Positions 44,008 through 52,902 of a DNA stretch of 64,000 bases are shown here, piece by piece. The position numbers and the translations under genes are program-made. The stretch covers positions 1 to 64,000 of the forward strand of contig JAYVSJ010000255.1 in assembly GCA_043775455.1 (NCBI GenBank), written 5' to 3'. How positions within the stretch are numbered: position 1 is the first letter of the stretch; each line of letters begins with the position of its first letter. Source of the stretch: Chryseolinea sp043775455 (GTDB lineage Bacteria > Bacteroidota > Bacteroidia > Cytophagales > Cyclobacteriaceae). The notes beneath the pieces were generated by a model. The model saw only the letters and a list, made by a program, of their open reading frames with translations. It did not search any database and was not told where the DNA came from.

Positions 44008-45414
44008 ATGGCAAAAGAATATCGCAAAAGAGAGGAAGGAAACGAGCTGATTAAACGATTTGAAGACCATCTACGAAAAAAGAAAACTGAATTTTACGAC
44101 CTCGTTGCCTACGAACAGATTATAGAGCATTACATGATGCGAGGCAAGCACAATAAAGCGCTTAAAGCCGTCAATCAAGCCATCAGTCAATACCCGTTTT
44201 CTACTGAACTCATTACTGTTAAAGCACAAATTTTATCGAACCTCGAAGAATTTGATCAAGCACTTGAATTGCTTGACCAGGCTCATGGGCTTCAGCCGAA
44301 TGATCCTGAAATTTATTTAACGAAAGGTTCTATTTTTTCTTTGAAAGGTGATCACGCTAGCGCCATTGAAAATTTTGAACAGGCCTTAACGCTTGCTGAA
44401 GATAAAGATGAAGTATACTACAGCATTGGTCTTGCCCACCAATCGATGAGCGATTTTCAATTGGCGATTGATGCTTATAAGTTGGCCATTGAAATAAATA
44501 TTAATCACGATGGTGCTTTATATGAACTCGCGTATTGCCTGGATATTACCGGACAATTAGAAGGAAGCATTGAATACTATCAGAAATTTATTGATGAAGA
44601 TCCGTACTCAACTGCAGCATGGTACAACCTAGGAATTGTTTATAACAAGCTTGAAAAATTTGAAGAGGCACTTCATGCTTACGACTTCGCTGTTACTATA
44701 GATGAAACTTTTGCATCCGCTTATTTCAATATGGGAAATACCCATATGAATATGAGTGAATACACAAAAGCGTTAGATTCATTTATAAAAACAATTGAAA
44801 TAGAAGGGCCAAGTCCTGAAGTGTATTGTTGCCTTGGCGCTGCGTATGAAAGTTTAGAACAATATGATTTAGGATTAAAATATTTTCAAAAAGCAACAAA
44901 GCTTGATACACTGTATGACGAAGCATGGTTTGGTGCAGGTGCATGTTTAGAGAAACAAGAAAAATGGTTTCAAGCATTGCACTTTTATAACAAGGCCTTA
45001 AAAATCAACACTGAAAATGCTGAATATTGGAAGTCTGTTGCGCATGCTGAATTTAAGGTAGGCAATACGGTATCCAGCATTGATGCATATGAAGAAGCAT
45101 GTAAACTCGATCCTAATGATAAGGAGATTTGGCTTAATTGGTCTTTTATATATTACGAACAAGGCGATTACGAAAAAGCTATTGAGACTTTGTTAAATGG
45201 TTTCAAAGAGGTTCCAGACGATGCAGAATTCTTCTATCGCATGACCGTTTACCTTATTGAAGGCGGTCGTTTTAAGGAAGCCTTTAACTATTTAGAAAAC
45301 GCGTTAATTTTGGATTTTGAAGGCCATGCGGCATTGTTCGATTTTTTCCCTAAAATTGAGACCCAGAAAGCCCTATTCAAGATTATCGAACAATTTAGAA
45401 AAGAAAACAACTGA
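44008..45414 (+). CDS. Tetratricopeptide repeat protein
   Basis: 468 residues made almost only of TPR units of 34 residues (about eleven), such as PEIYLTKGSIFSLKGDHASAIENFEQALTL and TAAWYNLGIVYNKLEKFEEALHAYDFAVTI. No signal peptide is seen, so it is probably cytoplasmic. The next gene overlaps its stop (TGATG). Partner and role unknown; the linked operon encodes phosphosulfolactate synthase, a DUF368 protein and AroE. Confidence 0.88.
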   Translation: MAKEYRKREEGNELIKRFEDHLRKKKTEFYDLVAYEQIIEHYMMRGKHNKALKAVNQAISQYPFSTELITVKAQILSNLEEFDQALELLDQAHGLQPNDPEIYLTKGSIFSLKGDHASAIENFEQALTLAEDKDEVYYSIGLAHQSMSDFQLAIDAYKLAIEININHDGALYELAYCLDITGQLEGSIEYYQKFIDEDPYSTAAWYNLGIVYNKLEKFEEALHAYDFAVTIDETFASAYFNMGNTHMNMSEYTKALDSFIKTIEIEGPSPEVYCCLGAAYESLEQYDLGLKYFQKATKLDTLYDEAWFGAGACLEKQEKWFQALHFYNKALKINTENAEYWKSVAHAEFKVGNTVSSIDAYEEACKLDPNDKEIWLNWSFIYYEQGDYEKAIETLLNGFKEVPDDAEFFYRMTVYLIEGGRFKEAFNYLENALILDFEGHAALFDFFPKIETQKALFKIIEQFRKENN

Positions 45415-46217
45415 TGAATTACGAAATTAAAAACTTGCCTGAGCGAACACTAAAGCCCAGACAATATGGTTTTACCATGGCTATGGACAAAGGTCTAAGC
45501 GTACGTGAAGCCGAGGACTTTGCAAGCAATTGTGCTGAGCATGTTGATATTGTAAAGTTGGGTTGGGCTACTTCTTTTGTAACGCCCAACTTGAAAGATA
45601 AACTTGCCGTATATAAAAATGCAGGGTTGCCTGTGTATTTTGGCGGCACATTATTTGAAGCTTTTGTCATCCGCGATCAATTTGATGAATACAGAAGGGT
45701 GATTGATAAATATGATTTGTCTTTTGCTGAAGTCTCAGACGGATCAATGGATATTGATCATGATAAGAAATGTGATTACATCACAAAATTGTCAGAACAA
45801 GTAACCGTATTATCGGAAGTCGGGTCTAAGGATGCAGATAAGATTATTCCACCGTATATGTGGATTGAACTCATGCAAAAAGAACTCGATGCCGGTGCTT
45901 GGAAAGTAATAGGCGAAGCGCGTGAAAGTGGTAATGTGGGTCTGTTTCGTTCAACGGGGGAGGTACGTTCAGGTCTTGTACAGGAAATTCTGACTAAGAT
46001 TCCGTTCGAGAAAATTATTTGGGAAGCACCGCAAAAGGCGCAACAAGTTTGGTTTGTTAAATTACTTGGCGCGAATGTAAACTTGGGCAATATTGCCCCT
46101 GAAGAAGTAATTCCTTTAGAGACCATTCGCTTAGGTTTGCGTGGCGATACATTTTTACATTTTCTGGGCATTGAAAAAAAGAAAACCAATACTGCCCCGC
46201 CATTTGAGATTGATTAA
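45414..46217 (+). CDS. comA: Phosphosulfolactate synthase (ComA family)
   Basis: 267 residues. The TIM-barrel family motifs are KPRQYGFTMAMDKGLSVREAEDF, DIVKLGWATSFV, LPVYFGGTLFEAFV, SFAEVSDGSMDI, VLSEVGSKD and IIWEAPQKAQQVWFVKLLGANVNLGNI. ComA adds sulfite to phosphoenolpyruvate, the first step of coenzyme M synthesis in archaea; bacteria use the product for sulfolactate or spore-associated metabolites. Its role in this organism is unknown. The start overlaps the TPR stop. Confidence 0.9.
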   Translation: MNYEIKNLPERTLKPRQYGFTMAMDKGLSVREAEDFASNCAEHVDIVKLGWATSFVTPNLKDKLAVYKNAGLPVYFGGTLFEAFVIRDQFDEYRRVIDKYDLSFAEVSDGSMDIDHDKKCDYITKLSEQVTVLSEVGSKDADKIIPPYMWIELMQKELDAGAWKVIGEARESGNVGLFRSTGEVRSGLVQEILTKIPFEKIIWEAPQKAQQVWFVKLLGANVNLGNIAPEEVIPLETIRLGLRGDTFLHFLGIEKKKTNTAPPFEID

Positions 46218-46229
46218 GCAATAGGCGTT

Positions 46230-47168
46230 TTGAGAAAATTAAGAGATTATATACTTCTGTATATTAAAGGTGTTGCGATGGGTGTGGCCGATGTGGTACC
46301 GGGAGTTTCCGGTGGTACCGTTGCATTTATAACAGGTATATACGATGAACTGTTGCACAGCATCAAAGCGATAGACATTGACGCATTGAAACTGCTGATC
46401 AAGTTTGAGTTTGCCTCGTTTTGGAAAAAAATTAACGGAATTTTCTTAACTATACTGTTGGCAGGAATTGCAACCAGTTTGATTTCGCTAACGAAATTGT
46501 TGATGTACCTATTGAGGCATCAACCTATATCAATCCGATCGTTTTTCTTTGGATTGATTTTAATTTCTGCATTGCTTGTGGTGAGAGAAATTAAAAAGTG
46601 GAATGCATTTGCATTTCTTTCCATTCTTATGGGTATCGCAATAGGCTATGGCATTACTGTATTGGCACCAATGCAATCACCGCAAAATCTTGTGTTTACG
46701 TTCTTTGCTGGCGCTTTAGCCGTTTGCGCAATGATTATCCCGGGTATTTCATGGATGTTTACATTAATGCTTCTAGGTATGTATCAATACATCACCAAAT
46801 CAGTAATGGAGTTCAATATTCCTGTTATACTTGTATTTATAACAGGTAGTTTAGTAGGTGCTATTGGTTTTTCCAGATTTTTAAGCTGGATATTAGATAA
46901 TTATCACAGTGCTACTGTAGCTTTGCTGGCTGGGCTCATGTTGGGCTCGTTAAACAAAGTATGGCCTTGGCGCGAAGTATTAGAATATGCAGCCAGTATC
47001 AAAGGTGAGCAGATTCCGGTATTTGATAGAAGTATTTTACCGTGGCATTATTTTGCTACAACTGGCAAGGATCCACAGGTTTTCCAAGCTATTATGTTAA
47101 TAGCGCTTGGTGTTTTTATAGTCGTAGTATTGGAAAAGATTGCAACAAGAATTAAAACAAAAATCTGA
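46230..47168 (+). CDS. DUF368 membrane protein, undecaprenyl-phosphate translocase family (PopT-like)
   Basis: 312 residues from a TTG at 46230, with about eight transmembrane segments. DUF368 signatures are GVAMGVADVVPGVSGGTVAFITGIYDELLHSI near the start and AGALAVCAMIIPGISWMFTLMLLGMYQYI in the second repeat. Recent work on DUF368 proteins identifies them as flippases that recycle undecaprenyl phosphate across the membrane. It follows comA by 12 nt and aroE begins 2 nt after its stop. Confidence 0.9.
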   Translation: MRKLRDYILLYIKGVAMGVADVVPGVSGGTVAFITGIYDELLHSIKAIDIDALKLLIKFEFASFWKKINGIFLTILLAGIATSLISLTKLLMYLLRHQPISIRSFFFGLILISALLVVREIKKWNAFAFLSILMGIAIGYGITVLAPMQSPQNLVFTFFAGALAVCAMIIPGISWMFTLMLLGMYQYITKSVMEFNIPVILVFITGSLVGAIGFSRFLSWILDNYHSATVALLAGLMLGSLNKVWPWREVLEYAASIKGEQIPVFDRSILPWHYFATTGKDPQVFQAIMLIALGVFIVVVLEKIATRIKTKI

Positions 47169-47170
47169 AC

Positions 47171-47914
47171 ATGGAAAAGATATTCGGACTAATTGGTGCT
47201 ACTGTTAGTCATTCATTCTCTAAAGCGTATTTCGATGAAAAATTCTTTCGTGAAGGTCTTCGTGATTATCATTATGAATTATTTCCGCTCAATAGCATCA
47301 ACGACATTGAGACGTTGTTGAAAGACACAAAAGGACTAACTGGTCTCAATGTTACTATTCCATACAAAGAGCAAGTATTTAAATATTTAGACGAAGTAGA
47401 TGGCTTTGCGAAAAGAATTGGAGCCGTAAACGTTATTAAGATTAAAGATGGTAAACTTCAAGGTTTCAATACGGATTCAGACGCGTTTTTCGAAACGATT
47501 GAAAAGTGGTTACCCGAAGAAAATAAATTGACTGCGATAATTTTAGGAACAGGTGGGTCTTCTAAAGCGGTTCAGGAGGCGTTGAAGAAATTAGGAGTTA
47601 CATTTAAGATTGTATCGCGTGAAGCAAGTAAGGGTAATTTAACCTATACCGATCTGGAGAAAGACACATCTCACTTAAAGGATAATCTTCTTGTCATCAA
47701 CACAACACCACTCGGTATGAGCCCAAATACAGAGGCTATACCCCCAATTGATTTCGAACACATTGGTGCCGATCATTATGTATATGATTTGATATACAAT
47801 CCCGCTCGTACCATGTTCTTACAAAAGGCAGAAATGAGTGGAGCAAAAATAAAAAATGGATTGGAAATGCTTCATATACAGGCGGAGAAGTCGTGGAAGA
47901 TATGGAATAACTAA
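47171..47914 (+). CDS. aroE: Shikimate dehydrogenase
   Basis: 247 residues. Motifs are IGATVSHSFSKAYFDEKF (shikimate site), LTGLNVTIPYKEQV with catalytic Lys, GAVNVIK, NTDSDAF, GTGGSSKAVQ (NADP) and INTTPLGMSP. It reduces 3-dehydroshikimate to shikimate. Length is a little short but all motifs are present. The terminator at 47958 follows. Confidence 0.95.
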   Translation: MEKIFGLIGATVSHSFSKAYFDEKFFREGLRDYHYELFPLNSINDIETLLKDTKGLTGLNVTIPYKEQVFKYLDEVDGFAKRIGAVNVIKIKDGKLQGFNTDSDAFFETIEKWLPEENKLTAIILGTGGSSKAVQEALKKLGVTFKIVSREASKGNLTYTDLEKDTSHLKDNLLVINTTPLGMSPNTEAIPPIDFEHIGADHYVYDLIYNPARTMFLQKAEMSGAKIKNGLEMLHIQAEKSWKIWNN

Positions 47915-47922
47915 AAAATTGT

Positions 47923-48037
47923 TAACCGTTAATCGTTAATGATTAATCGTGATACGGAAGTCGCTTCTTTTAGGAGCGACTTTTTTATGAAACTATTTTT
48001 CGTCAGAACGATTAACGATTAACGGATAACAATTAAC
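47923..48037. repeat. Dispersed repeat A-type words around a terminator
   Basis: GTTAACCGTTAATCGTTAAT, GATTAATCG and later CGATTAACGATTAACGGATAAC, ACAATTAAC flank the aroE terminator. They are pieces of element A, here without its GTTGTTAGTTG arms. Confidence 0.55.
47958..47986 (+). terminator. Intrinsic terminator after aroE
   Basis: AAGTCGCT at 47958-47965 pairs with AGCGACTT at 47975-47982 around a 9-nt loop, followed by a T-tract. It ends the TPR-comA-DUF368-aroE operon. Confidence 0.85.
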
Positions 48038-48045
48038 TTCAAAAC

Positions 48046-50070
48046 ATGGATTATAAACTCACAAGCGAATACGTACCAACAGGCGATCAACCTAAAGCCA
48101 TTGAGCAACTTATTCATGGCATTAATGCAAATGAGCCACATCAAACGCTTTTGGGTGTAACAGGATCAGGTAAAACATTTACGATGGCCAATGTTATCGC
48201 TCGTACAGGAAAGCCTACCTTGATATTGAGTCATAATAAAACGTTGGCAGCTCAATTGTACGGTGAGTTCAAACAGTTTTTTCCAGAGAACGCTGTTGAA
48301 TATTTTATTTCATATTACGATTACTATCAACCGGAAGCGTTTATTCCGTCTTCTAATGTTTACATCGAAAAAGATCTTTCAATAAATGAAGAAATTGAAA
48401 AGCTGCGATTGAGTGCAACATCTTCTTTATTGACAGGTCGCAGAGATATTATTGTAGTCGCTTCGGTTTCGTGTATTTATGGTATTGGTAATCCGGAAGA
48501 GTTTGGGAAGAATGTAATCAAACTGAAAGTAGGGGAGACCATCGCTCGAAATAAATTGCTCTTTGGGTTGGTGGATATTTTATACAATCGCACAGAAGTT
48601 GAATTTAAGCGAAGTACATTTCGAGTAAAGGGAGACACCGTTGATGTCTTCCTTTCTTATGCCGACTATGCTGTGCGAATTTATTTTTGGGGCGATGAGA
48701 TTGAATCCATGCAACGTATTGATCCGATTAGTGGCAAGAAAATTTCTGACGAAACTGTTGTAACCATTTTCCCTGCCAATCTTTTCGTAACGGCAAAAGA
48801 TTCTTTGTATGAGGCCATGAAAGAAATTCAGGACGACATGGTGTTGCAAGTTGGTATGTTTGAATCGGAACTTCGTCACATAGAGGCCAAGCGATTAAAA
48901 GATAGAACTGAATTTGATTTAGAAATGATGCGCGAGCTTGGTTATTGCTCAGGCATTGAAAACTATTCGCGCTACTTTGATAGACGAGCACCGGGTGCTC
49001 GGCCATTCTGTTTAATGGATTATTTTCCGGATGATTATTTGTTAGTAATTGATGAGAGCCACGTAACCGTTCCGCAAGTGCGCGCGATGTGGGGCGGAGA
49101 CCGATCACGCAAAACAAATTTAGTGGATTATGGTTTCCGTCTTCCTTCTGCGTTAGATAACAGACCGCTTACTTTCAACGAATTTGAAACGTTGATGAAT
49201 CAAGTTGTATATGTAAGCGCAACGCCAGCGGAATATGAACTAAGAAAATCAGAAGGTGTAGTGGTGGAGCAAGTGATCCGGCCAACGGGTTTACTCGATC
49301 CGGAAATTGATGTGCGGCCAAGCCGAAATCAGATTGATGATTTATTGGAAGAGATTGATGAACGTATAAGGAAGAAGGAACGTGTTTTAGTCACAACACT
49401 TACCAAACGCATGGCGGAGGAACTCACTAAATACATGGAGCGTGTTGGTGTGAAATGTAGATACATTCATTCGGAAGTGAAGACGCTCGACCGTGTAGAG
49501 ATTTTGCGTGAATTAAGAATGGGTGTATTCGATGTGCTGGTAGGTGTAAACTTATTAAGAGAAGGACTCGACTTACCCGAGGTCTCTCTTGTTGCCATTC
49601 TGGATGCCGACAAGGAAGGATTCTTACGCAACCAGCGCTCGCTTATTCAAACCATTGGTCGCGCGGCCCGAAATGAAAATGGCAGAGTAATTATGTATGC
49701 TGATAAAATTACGGATTCAATGCAATTGGCGATTGATGAAACAAACCGAAGGCGTCAAAAACAAATTGATTACAATCTGGCCAATGGCATTACACCAAAA
49801 ACGATTATCAAATCAATGGATATGATTTTAAAGCAGACTAGAGTGGCCGACTCTAAAAAATTATTGCGAAATTATTACGTGGAAAATGAAGAGGCTTCGT
49901 TGGCAGCCGATCCTGTTGTGGCCTATCTCAATAAGGATGAATTAATGAAGATGGCCGACCGCACACGCAAAGCCATGGAAAAAGCAGCGAAAGAATTAGA
50001 GTTTATGGAAGCAGCAAAATTGCGCGATGAGTATATGGCGATTCAAAAATTAATTGAAGATAAAAAATGA
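48046..50070 (+). CDS. uvrB: Excinuclease ABC subunit B
   Basis: 674 residues with Walker A GVTGSGKT at about 37-44, the beta-hairpin region YYDYYQPEAFIPSSNVYIEKD, helicase motifs LVIDESHVT, YVSATPAEYE, GVNLLREGLDLPEVSLV and QTIGRAARNENGR, and a C-terminal UVR motif. UvrB verifies and opens DNA damage with UvrA and UvrC in nucleotide excision repair. Nothing unusual is seen. Confidence 0.98.
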   Translation: MDYKLTSEYVPTGDQPKAIEQLIHGINANEPHQTLLGVTGSGKTFTMANVIARTGKPTLILSHNKTLAAQLYGEFKQFFPENAVEYFISYYDYYQPEAFIPSSNVYIEKDLSINEEIEKLRLSATSSLLTGRRDIIVVASVSCIYGIGNPEEFGKNVIKLKVGETIARNKLLFGLVDILYNRTEVEFKRSTFRVKGDTVDVFLSYADYAVRIYFWGDEIESMQRIDPISGKKISDETVVTIFPANLFVTAKDSLYEAMKEIQDDMVLQVGMFESELRHIEAKRLKDRTEFDLEMMRELGYCSGIENYSRYFDRRAPGARPFCLMDYFPDDYLLVIDESHVTVPQVRAMWGGDRSRKTNLVDYGFRLPSALDNRPLTFNEFETLMNQVVYVSATPAEYELRKSEGVVVEQVIRPTGLLDPEIDVRPSRNQIDDLLEEIDERIRKKERVLVTTLTKRMAEELTKYMERVGVKCRYIHSEVKTLDRVEILRELRMGVFDVLVGVNLLREGLDLPEVSLVAILDADKEGFLRNQRSLIQTIGRAARNENGRVIMYADKITDSMQLAIDETNRRRQKQIDYNLANGITPKTIIKSMDMILKQTRVADSKKLLRNYYVENEEASLAADPVVAYLNKDELMKMADRTRKAMEKAAKELEFMEAAKLRDEYMAIQKLIEDKK

Positions 50071-50134
50071 ATGTAGTGGTTTTCTTGATTGATTATCAGA
50101 ATTACTATTGATGATTATATTACCTAGTGTCGTT

Positions 50135-50142
50135 TATATTTG
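50135..50142 (+). promoter_or_regulatory. Possible -7 element before the secreted barrel-like gene
   Basis: TATATTTG at 50135-50142 fits TAnnTTTG and sits 19 nt before the ATG at 50161. No good TTTG lies at the right distance, so this is tentative. Confidence 0.3.
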
Positions 50143-50160
50143 CATGAATAAGTTTAAAAC

Positions 50161-50589
50161 ATGAAACAGTATATATTTTTATTTGCCTTTATTCTTTCTA
50201 TAAACTTTTCATACTCCCAGATTGCCAAGGACATCATGGTAGGAGGTGGGTTTGATTTGATCAAAACCGATAACGATGGTTTTGTTAAGAAAGCACAGTT
50301 TGGTATTGAAGGTAATTATTTCCTCACCCGAAAATTCACCGCTTCTGCGGGATTTGATTTCTGGACTGGCGATCATGTTAGTCTTGTGTTGGGAGGTAGA
50401 TGGTATCCAATAGATAACGTTTTTGTTCGTGCGCGTGGCTTGATTGGAGAAAATGATTTTTCAATTGGTGGCGGATGGGCAAAACCCATTAACGAACAAT
50501 GGCGTTTCGAAGCGATGGGCGATTTCTACTTTAAAGTTGACTTTGCCATTCGTGTTGGAGCGGTGTATATTATTCGGATGAAACAGTAA
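50161..50589 (+). CDS. Small secreted beta-barrel-like protein
   Basis: 142 residues with a signal peptide (LSINFSYSQ). The mature part is a series of amphipathic strands ending in aromatic residues (FDLIKTDNDGFVKKAQFGIEGNYFLTRKFTASAGFDFW, FSIGGGWAKP, FEAMGDFYFKVDFAIRVGAVYII), as in small outer membrane beta-barrels. No family was recognised. Monocistronic by spacing. Confidence 0.8.
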   Translation: MKQYIFLFAFILSINFSYSQIAKDIMVGGGFDLIKTDNDGFVKKAQFGIEGNYFLTRKFTASAGFDFWTGDHVSLVLGGRWYPIDNVFVRARGLIGENDFSIGGGWAKPINEQWRFEAMGDFYFKVDFAIRVGAVYIIRMKQ

Positions 50590-50668
50590 TGCGATTTTTG
50601 ATTTATGATTTACTAATTCAATGTGGTGCATCATTCTAAATTCTATATTCTCTCTTCTAAATTCTTTT
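50588..50668. repeat. Short tandem AT-rich repeat run
   Basis: GATTTTTGATTTATGATTTAC and then CTAAATTCTATATTCTCTC with TCTAAATTCT are inverted relative to the run at 14969-15010. They provide the start region of the next gene. Confidence 0.45.
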
Positions 50669-51069
50669 ATGAATGCGTAGCCCGATCTGTAGATAATTTC
50701 TTATTCGATAATCCAGAAAATATCAAGATGATATTCGAGGTGCTTCGTGATATAATCTTCGATACGGTTAAGGATGTAGAAGAGAATTTGAAATGGAATT
50801 GTCCATTCTATTCGAAGAACGGACTTCTCTGCTATCTGGCTTTTAACAAGAAAGAAAAGAAAGTGGCCATCGGATTTATTGAAGGCTGTGCCATGGAAGA
50901 TAAGTATGGTATATTGAATCAAGAAACCATGAACATTAAAAAACTTTTCATTGACTACGTTGATACGATTGATATCAAAATGATTCAATATTTCTTAAAG
51001 CAAGGTGTGAAGATCAATAAAACCAAAACAAAGAATTTTGTTGGTATTCCAAAGAAGGAAGACCGATGA
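50623..51069 (+). CDS. DUF1801 family small protein
   Basis: 148 residues as read. The middle matches DUF1801: PENIKMIFEVLRDIIFDTVKDVEENLKWNCPFYSKNGLLCYLAFNKKEKKVAIGFIEG, with NxPFYS-type and YLAF cores, and a Lys-rich tail. The first 15 residues (MVHHSKFYILSSKF) come from repeat-like intergenic sequence, so the true start may be a different codon further down. Function unknown. Confidence 0.75.
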   Translation: MVHHSKFYILSSKFFYECVARSVDNFLFDNPENIKMIFEVLRDIIFDTVKDVEENLKWNCPFYSKNGLLCYLAFNKKEKKVAIGFIEGCAMEDKYGILNQETMNIKKLFIDYVDTIDIKMIQYFLKQGVKINKTKTKNFVGIPKKEDR

Positions 51070-51107
51070 GGTTTTTGAATTTATGTGAACAATTTTCAAT
51101 CTTCGGT

Positions 51108-51509
51108 TCACAGAATAGAATTTGATTCTAGCTTCTCAAATCCATACGGACAATGTCTGCATCCACTTTGGCAACACGATCCACGTAATATGTGATAGTG
51201 CTCTGTGAAAACATAAAATCCATTTTCAATGTAATAATGAACATGCTCTATTTGCTCGCTGGTTTTTGGAAATGAAATACCGATTGAGGCTATTACTTTT
51301 TGATCGATGTTTTTGACGCAACTCGCGCAGAGACAACCAAAAGATGTCTTATCTAAAAATTTACGTGTAGCATCACTTATCGTAACGGCCGAGCATTGGC
51401 AATTACTTACATCACCTACCTTACACTCGAATCGAGTGCCACATCGTTTGCACGAAACGATTTCATGTTTGGTATTATCTTCTGATGAACCGATGATAGA
51501 TTTACTCAT
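51108..51509 (-). CDS. Cysteine-rich CWC domain fused to DUF5522
   Basis: 133 residues. The N-terminal half is a cysteine-rich CWC-type zinc module (VSCKRCGTRFECKVGDVSNCQCSAVTI). The C-terminal half (HYYIENGFYVFTEHYHILRGSCCQSGCRHCPYGFEKLE) matches DUF5522, which has the conserved FTExxH..RG.CC.SGCRHCPYG block. Both are usually separate small proteins. It overlaps the stop of the Dph6-like gene by 4 bases (ATGA), so the two are co-translated. Function unknown. Confidence 0.82.
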   Translation of the reverse strand: MSKSIIGSSEDNTKHEIVSCKRCGTRFECKVGDVSNCQCSAVTISDATRKFLDKTSFGCLCASCVKNIDQKVIASIGISFPKTSEQIEHVHYYIENGFYVFTEHYHILRGSCCQSGCRHCPYGFEKLESNSIL

Positions 51510-52156
51510 GAAAGACTCATTTCAATAAACCAGTAATTTGCAATGAGAGACTTTACGCCAAAGGTAATCTCTATTCTATTTTTAAAGAGTGGCATGTTTA
51601 CTACGAGTGTGTGATATTCACCATTCTCTCCGCAAGAATCAATGCCGATTCTCTCCAATTTAAGTACTAGCTCCTTTGTAATTCTTTTGCCTAAGAATTT
51701 TTCACCCATTGCCTCGTTGCACGAAACAATATAAGTTTCAATTCCAGCATCCATCATTTGATGAACCAGCACTTTTCTATTTTGTTTCCACAAAGGCAAC
51801 ATTGCTTCTATATTAACCATGCTGCATACTTTCTCTTCCCAATCACGATGAGCTTGTAAATCAATATCACCAAACACACCAGCTACAATAAGGTAATCTG
51901 ATTTTAGTACGCGAAGTGTTTCGATAAAGATCGCTTCATATGATTCCCAACTTGCTGGCTTCGTTACCAGAGGCAGGTCGATCATACTGGCTTGTTTTTC
52001 CAGAATAGCTTTTGGTATGGCATGACTGCGGCTCACCATTCCATTTTCATTCATCATATTCAGTATCACTACTGGAGTATGTCCTTGTTCCATTGCTTTC
52101 ATCATCGCAAAGCAACAATCTTTTCCACCACTCCAACTTGTAAAAAACCCACTCAT
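51506..52156 (-). CDS. Dph6-like (diphthine-ammonia ligase family) PP-loop ATPase
   Basis: 216 residues with the PP-loop WSGGKDCCFAMMKA at about 8-21 and the family tail GIDSCGENGEYHTLVVNMPLFKNRIEI, close to the ENGE(F/Y)HT motif of Dph6/MJ0570 proteins. Archaeal and eukaryotic members amidate diphthine on EF2, a target bacteria lack, so the bacterial substrate is different. The RHxAIPKAILEKQASMIDLPL segment is typical. Co-transcribed with the CWC gene. It lies close to the cobalamin locus but is separated by the toxin-antitoxin pair. Confidence 0.88.
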   Translation of the reverse strand: MSGFFTSWSGGKDCCFAMMKAMEQGHTPVVILNMMNENGMVSRSHAIPKAILEKQASMIDLPLVTKPASWESYEAIFIETLRVLKSDYLIVAGVFGDIDLQAHRDWEEKVCSMVNIEAMLPLWKQNRKVLVHQMMDAGIETYIVSCNEAMGEKFLGKRITKELVLKLERIGIDSCGENGEYHTLVVNMPLFKNRIEITFGVKSLIANYWFIEMSLS

Positions 52157-52244
52157 ATTTTAAAAATTTGTAGTAAGCAAGAATCACTTGGCAGAGTGCT
52201 TTGTGGGTAGCGATTTACAAATTCTTGCATATTTGTTGCTATTT

Positions 52245-52252
52245 TATATTTG
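52245..52252 (+). promoter_or_regulatory. Possible -7 element of the toxin-antitoxin operon
   Basis: TATATTTG at 52245-52252 matches TAnnTTTG and lies about 47 nt before the antitoxin ATG. TTG at 52225 is at 17 bases, slightly short, so the promoter is tentative. Confidence 0.3.
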
Positions 52253-52298
52253 TGAAACATAAATATGATATATACTTTTATAGCCTTATTTATTACCC

Positions 52299-52532
52299 AT
52301 GAGAACCTTCACAAGTTCACTTCCGGATCATCTGATGCAGCAGCTTTCTGATAAGGCAAAGTCGCTTTCCATTCCAAAAAATAAGATAATTGAATGTGCC
52401 TTGGCTCTTTATCTGGAACATCTTGAAAAAGCGGAATATGTAAAATCGTATAAACTTGCCTCAAAAGACGCTGATATTTTGAGCCTTGCCGAAGAAGGTC
52501 TTGCTGATTATTTGAAGCAATTGGAAAAATGA
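52299..52532 (+). CDS. Ribbon-helix-helix antitoxin
   Basis: 77 residues. The N-terminal strand and helix RTFTSSLPDHLMQQLSDKAKSLSIPKNKIIECALALYLEHLEKAEYVKSY fit an RHH DNA-binding domain, followed by a charged C-terminal tail for toxin binding (LASKDADILSLAEEGLADYLKQLEK). The toxin starts 4 bases before its stop. It should repress its own promoter with the toxin. Confidence 0.85.
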   Translation: MRTFTSSLPDHLMQQLSDKAKSLSIPKNKIIECALALYLEHLEKAEYVKSYKLASKDADILSLAEEGLADYLKQLEK

Positions 52533-52861
52533 AGCAAGGCGAAATTTGGTTTGCTAATCTCAATCCTTCGAAGGGCAGTGAGCAAGCAGGACTAAAGCCC
52601 GTGGTTATCCTTAGCGGAAATTTATTGAACGAACACCTTAACATTGTAATCGTTGCACCGCTCACTACTAAAATAAAAAGATATAAAGGTAATCCCATAC
52701 TAAAACCATCCAAGGTGAACGGCTTGAAAAACGAATCTGAACTTTTAATTTTCCACATACGGTCGGTGTCAAAAGAGAGATTTATCACGAAACAAGGAAA
52801 CATCGAAGTTGCTGAAATGACGTGTGCCATAAAAACGCTAAATGATATTTTGAAATATTGA
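52529..52861 (+). CDS. MazF/PemK-type mRNA interferase toxin
   Basis: 110 residues with the PemK/MazF core: KQGEIWFANLNPSKGSEQAGLKPVVILSGN, IVIVAPLTTKIK, LLIFHIRSVSKERF. MazF toxins cut RNA at short specific sites and stop growth when not bound by the antitoxin. ATGA overlap with the antitoxin gene. The cut site cannot be read from sequence. Confidence 0.9.
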   Translation: MKQGEIWFANLNPSKGSEQAGLKPVVILSGNLLNEHLNIVIVAPLTTKIKRYKGNPILKPSKVNGLKNESELLIFHIRSVSKERFITKQGNIEVAEMTCAIKTLNDILKY

Positions 52862-52902
52862 TTTGGAATTCGATATCGTTATTCAAATTATTTTTTTGTG
52901 AT

